Source of the DNA: Ashinkailepas kermadecensis
Taxonomy: Eukaryota; Arthropoda; Thecostraca; Neolepadidae
Direction: 5' to 3'
DNA: 64,000 nt
Assembly (NCBI GenBank): GCA_034440615.1
Contig: JAOTOM010004133.1
Span: forward strand, 164,211-228,210
The translations under genes were made by a program, and so were the position numbers. The notes below the pieces were generated by a model that was given only the letters and a program-made list of their open reading frames with translations, was not told where the DNA came from and ran no database searches. Below, in pieces: positions 60,171-64,000 of this stretch. Numbering within the stretch: the stretch's first letter is position 1; each line of letters opens with the position of its first letter.

Positions 60171-61868
60171 CTATTGACTATAGTAGAGGGTACTGGTTGG
60201 CAGATGGTGACTCAGATGGCTCAGGGCCAGAAGGAATCCAGTGCACTTGCGAACCACAACAGCTACATGGGAATCCCACATGTGGCGATCAAATGTCACC
60301 CCAAGGTTCCCACACGAATGACTCTCATCTATCACGGCGTCCCTAAAGCACACTCGTATCGGGGTAATATTGCGCAGATTTTGACGCGATCCGAACGTGA
60401 GAAGCTGAGTTTTGGTCGGGTTTACCTTCAAACCGTTATCCAGGAAGTAGTCGTAAAGTTGGTTCAGACATGTCTCCATCTGATTTATCAGATTTGGGAG
60501 ATCAGGTTTGCGACCGGAGATGAGGACCTGGGTGTAGTCTGCGAACTGAGTGGCGTCTGCTACCGGGACGTGCAAACTGAGGTCGTTCGAAAAGATGCAA
60601 TAGAGGAGTGGACCTAGTGATGAGCCTTGAAAACACCTATGTTGTTTCGGAGAAAGGAGGAGAGATGCCTGTTTCCGCGTTGATCTGAGATGCTAACAGC
60701 CTGCGTGTGACCTCCCAGATAAGCCCTAAACCAGTCAGTATCGATTCCATGGAGTTCTAGTTTAGTGAGCAGGTTGATGTGATCTATTACGTCGAAGCAT
60801 TTACTGAGGTCCAGAATGCAAAGGAGACCTACTTCCGAACGGTCCATTGCTGCTAGTATGTTGTCAGTGACTGAGATGAGAGCGGTTTCCGTAGAGTGGC
60901 CTGGTCTGAAGCCGTGCTGAGTTTGGGAGTAGGTGATTTGAGTTCAGATAGTGATAGAGTTGTTTCTGCACTACCCTCTCTGTGATTTTGGCGATAACCG
61001 GAACCAATGAGATGGGCCTAAAATTAGGGGGATCCGAAGGATCTCCTGATTTGTGGATGGGAGTTACTATTGACTGTTTCCAAGTGGAGGGGATATCAGC
61101 TGTAGTCAAGCATGTGTTCATAATGTCGAGCAGCACTTCTCCGATAAAAAAGAACAGAAAGTTGATAACTTTAATACAGATCCCATCGGGTCCGCAAGCA
61201 CTTGTGCTCATGTGCATGACAATTTTGGTTAGCTGTTCGAGGGATATGGGTGATACTTTATAGGAGCTGGCAGAGACGCGCGATAGCCGGCAACTGGGAG
61301 GTGTGTGCTCAGGCATGTTTGCCTGACGTTTGACCTCTGCTGATACCTTAGGTCCGACAGTAACAAAGTATTGATTTAGCTGCTCAGGTAGGACCTGAGG
61401 TTGAACTCTATGAGAGCCTTTTTTGGTGTCGATAATGGGCTTAATAGCACGCCACGCAGCTGATGGGCCTTTCTGAGCTATCTTTCTGCTAATCTCGTCC
61501 CTACAGTCAACTCTAATAGCTGAGCGAACTTGTCTGTTAACCACTTTGTATGTGCTTCTACCTTGCAAGTGCAAAGCTACATTTCGCCGGTGAATGAGCT
61601 GTTTGGTAGCTTCGCTGACATGTGGCGCTGTTGTTAGGTTCCGAATTTTGATGTTTCTGAGTGGCAGGTGCTCGTCGAGAATAGGTGTCAACAATTTCAG
61701 CAGGGTGTCCCATTTGTCAGTTACTGAGATGCGCCCAGTGACCCGGACCCAGTCGATCTCACCAAGGTCAAGGGTCAGTTCCGAGGTATCCACTCGTCCG
61801 TAAGAACGTGACTTTATCACGGTGTTAACTGAGAAGGCCTGTTTACTTGAATGGAACATATGATACAT
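60171..61868 (-). pseudogene. Retrotransposon reverse transcriptase, frameshifted
   Basis: SACGPDGICIKVI, IPSTWKQSIVTPIHKSGDP, NFRPISLVPVIAKI (61868-60864 frame); LCILDLSKCFDVIDH (60847-60614 frame); DATQFADYTQVLISG and GLKVNPTKTQLLTFGS (60575-60171 frame). The usual FADD/YADD catalytic pair reads FADY, a lost catalytic aspartate. Three frames are needed to read the domain. Confidence 0.85.
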
Positions 61869-61893
61869 TTTTGAGGACTGTAGTGGCAGAAAC

Positions 61894-62510
61894 TCACTCT
61901 GGTTCTGCCGACGAGATGGGCGAGTTTGTTATGATGACATCCAATAAAGAGCCTGTGGCGAATGTAGGGCGCTGCACTGTCACGGTAAGTGAATAGTTGC
62001 TTATTAACTCAAGCAGGTGTGTTTTGCTTGGGCTATTAGCCGTGTCGAGAAGGTTGTAATTTAGATCACCTGCGAGGTAGAAAGTGCCGGTAAAGTTCAG
62101 TGTCGCCAATTGAACCTGTCTTTCGAGCTCAGTGAAGTCATCATTTAAGGCAAGAATAGTGTTACGAGGAGACCGATAGATTGCCGCTAGAATGAAATAC
62201 TTTCCGCTTTTCCCTTTGACTTTGGCCCAGAACGATTCTAGTTTGGAGCCCGAGTTCGGAGGGGTAGACATTTTTAAAACGGTAATAGTTAGTGCTGACT
62301 TCGCGATAATCGCCACCCCACCGTAACCACTAGAGTCGGGCCGGTCCGCGCGTTTCACTTGGCAACCGGGGAAGTTAATGAGACGCGTGGGGGTGCTGGG
62401 TCGCAGCCAGGTCTCAGTCACCACAGCTAGGTCTAGAGAGTAAGAACGATGTCGTTGTGTAGCTCAAGTAGCTTAGGTTTGATATATTGGGCATTGATCA
62501 GTCCCAGGTG
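61894..62510 (-). pseudogene. Retrotransposon endonuclease domain (EEP/APE-like)
   Basis: VVTETWLRP (catalytic glutamate), GYGGVAII, AAIYRSPRN, YLAGDLNYNLLD and SLLDVIITN appear in order, as in APE-type endonucleases that nick the target for reverse transcription. A frameshift/stop at ~62430 separates it from the N-terminal LGLINAQYIKPKL segment. Confidence 0.82.
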
Positions 62511-62885
62511 GAGCTGTCCTTTGCGCTGTTGAGCTGCCACATGGCTTGTTCCGCCCCGCGATCCGCGTCTTCTGCCGGCCCTGCCCCGGCGTGTTTTCTT
62601 GGGCGCTGCTTTAAAACGGCGACGCTCCCTCGGTCGGGTTGGCTGAGGGGAGCGTGAGCTAGGGACTGGCGGAGGCGAAGGTCGCGGCGGTGACAACGTC
62701 ACGGACGGGACGGCTGCGTGCCCGTTGCGAGCCCGGGGGACGTGAAGGCGGTGAAAATTTGAACAATGGCGATGGATAGCAGCAGCCTAATGATGTCCGT
62801 GTGCATGATGAAAACTGGTAGAGCTGTAGATAGACGATGAAGAACACTATAGCTGGAGGCACAGGAATTCCAAGCGGCACCAAGG
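62433..62885 (-). pseudogene. Retrotransposon N-terminal basic, Pro/Arg-rich segment
   Basis: Two overlapping frames encode Pro- and Arg-rich sequence (SPPPVPSSRSPQPTRPRERR, KKTRRGRAGRRRGSRGG) leading into the endonuclease. Its function is unknown; ORF boundary uncertain. Confidence 0.45.
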
Positions 62886-62889
62886 CGTC

Positions 62890-64000
62890 AGTCAGTTAGC
62901 CTTCTGCGCTGCAGCGTCGAAAAGAAGACTAACCACGGGCAGTAGCTGTTGATTGCTGCAAGGGAAGTCAATATAGAGAAAGGCGCTGTCACTTGTTCAC
63001 TCACTCAGTTTTTGAGGCGTCCAATCACTGCACAATTTCCGTCAGGAATAACCAGTAGAAATTTCCGCTAAGGAGTTCAGGCAGTTGCAACAGTTAGGTT
63101 TTGGGGCATCTAAATCCCAGCCATTCAGTCCCCTCCCCGGCGCGCGCCGCGCCGCCGTTGCCAGTGGGTGATGTGATCGTCAGTGGGCGATGTAGGACAA
63201 GTGATTATATTGTGGGAACCCTATGGACAGGCGTGCCTATGCTGTCTATGCCAGCTGTCATGCGGTGATGTGACCGAGTGTCGCTATTGTCGGGCGCCGT
63301 GTCGCCAGATCAGAGGCTGCAGTACCGAGCCTCTGCCAGTCAGCCGATTGTTGTGGTTCGCCAGCGTCCGGTGAAATGCTGATACAGCCCACGTGTGCGA
63401 CGCCAGACCGAGCGAGGCTGCCGATGTGCACACACAGCACCGTTTCCCACGGAGGGACCGTTGCGCTGAGATCAGAGTCTGTCTCTGATATCTCAGAGCG
63501 ATGTCGCGTCCGTCTGCAGTACAGTGCACGAGGTTCAGAGAGAGCCATTGTGCTCTCTAGACGCCAGTTCAGATCGAGCCTTTGTTCGGGCCGACGCCCT
63601 GGCAATGCGCAGTCAGTCAGTCAGGTGACTTTGATCACGTGATAGTGATGTACTGTGAGTTACCTCGAACGCGCCGCAAGGGCCCTCAGTCATTCTCTGG
63701 CTATCTTGGACGAACGGTCGTCGGGGGCGGTCGCCCCTCAGGCGGCTCGCCGCCGCCTAGCCAGCCCTGGCCCCACAGAGGTACGTCGGGACTCTGCCTG
63801 AGAGTCGCTGTCTGTCGAGATGCAGTTCTCTGATAGAAACTGTTGCACCTGTCTATCAAAAATGAAGCTACATTGTTAACGCTATATCACGCTGCGCATT
63901 AATGTCTGATCTTCGTGGCCATTTATCTGTTGACTAATTCGCACAATATAGAAGTGCTGGCTTTGGAAGTGCGTGTCAAGAGATGTGAGACGAGAGCTCC
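62890..64000. other. GC-rich end of the window, no supported gene
   Basis: CpG-rich patches (63135-63165, 63720-63760) and open frames on both strands. It might include a promoter or first exon, but no domain, splice chain or TATA box was recognised. Confidence 0.3.

Larger units (their letters stand above)
59239..62885 (-). mobile_element. Non-LTR retrotransposon, CR1/L2-like group, - strand
   Basis: Read on the - strand: a basic N-terminal part (about 62885-62510), an endonuclease (62510-61894), a reverse transcriptase (61868-60171), a 3' UTR and an (AAAT)n tail at 59258-59239. RT/endonuclease layout and HSTE-less but LDLSKCFDVIDH, GIDTDWFRAYLGG motifs suggest the CR1/L2/Daphne side. Frameshifts and an altered catalytic motif show it is dead. 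A SINE interrupts the 3' UTR. Confidence 0.85.

Noticed and set aside
63258..63605. 115-codon - strand open frame near the window end
   Set aside because: No domain, start context or splice chain recognised; GC-rich DNA gives long frames by chance.

Overview
This is animal nuclear DNA, not prokaryotic. The evidence is interrupted genes with GT/AG introns, tRNA-derived SINEs, non-LTR and Penelope-like retrotransposons, foldback (MITE-like) elements, long (TA)n tracts and many minisatellites. An arthropod, perhaps a crustacean, fits best: there is an ionotropic-receptor (IR) pseudogene and telomere-like TTAGG motifs. That assignment is inference; no rRNA or mitochondrial marker is present.

Genes. 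(1) A proline/hydroxyproline dehydrogenase gene (PRODH2-like, + strand) occupies 1012-19249. Seven exons join in one frame with consistent phases to give 384 residues ending in a stop; the N-terminus lies outside the window or was not found. Its fourth intron is about 11 kb and holds a Penelope-like element, an RNase H-type non-LTR retrotransposon fragment and other repeats. (2) A decayed ionotropic receptor lies on the - strand at 21180-22060, one reading frame with several stops. (3) The 3' part of an unrecognised gene on the + strand (about 30152-35186, four phase-compatible exons) encodes a probable tail-anchored membrane protein.

Mobile elements. There is a Penelope-like element with an inverted 5' partial copy (6600-9976) and hammerhead-like ends. 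There is a second, decayed Penelope-like element (31270-32430). There is an I/R1-like non-LTR fragment with RNase H (13695-15150). A CR1/L2-like non-LTR element on the - strand (59239-about 62885) carries a SINE with a perfect 15-bp target duplication in its 3' UTR. There is also a + strand SINE (24249-24580), foldback elements, and a large inverted repeat (40380-41556 / 42978-44122).

Tandem arrays fill much of the rest: a ~165-bp satellite (50.8-52.5 kb), a 21-bp array (46.2-47.4 kb), a 16-bp array that switches orientation (48.2-49.5 kb), and degenerate ~30-bp arrays.

The most striking observation is that all six introns of the PRODH2-like gene, and one intron of the tail-anchor gene, end in a tandem repeat whose unit contains the 3' splice site, often with the first bases of the downstream exon. 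The arrays therefore present up to 14 copies of a decoy splice acceptor in front of the real one.
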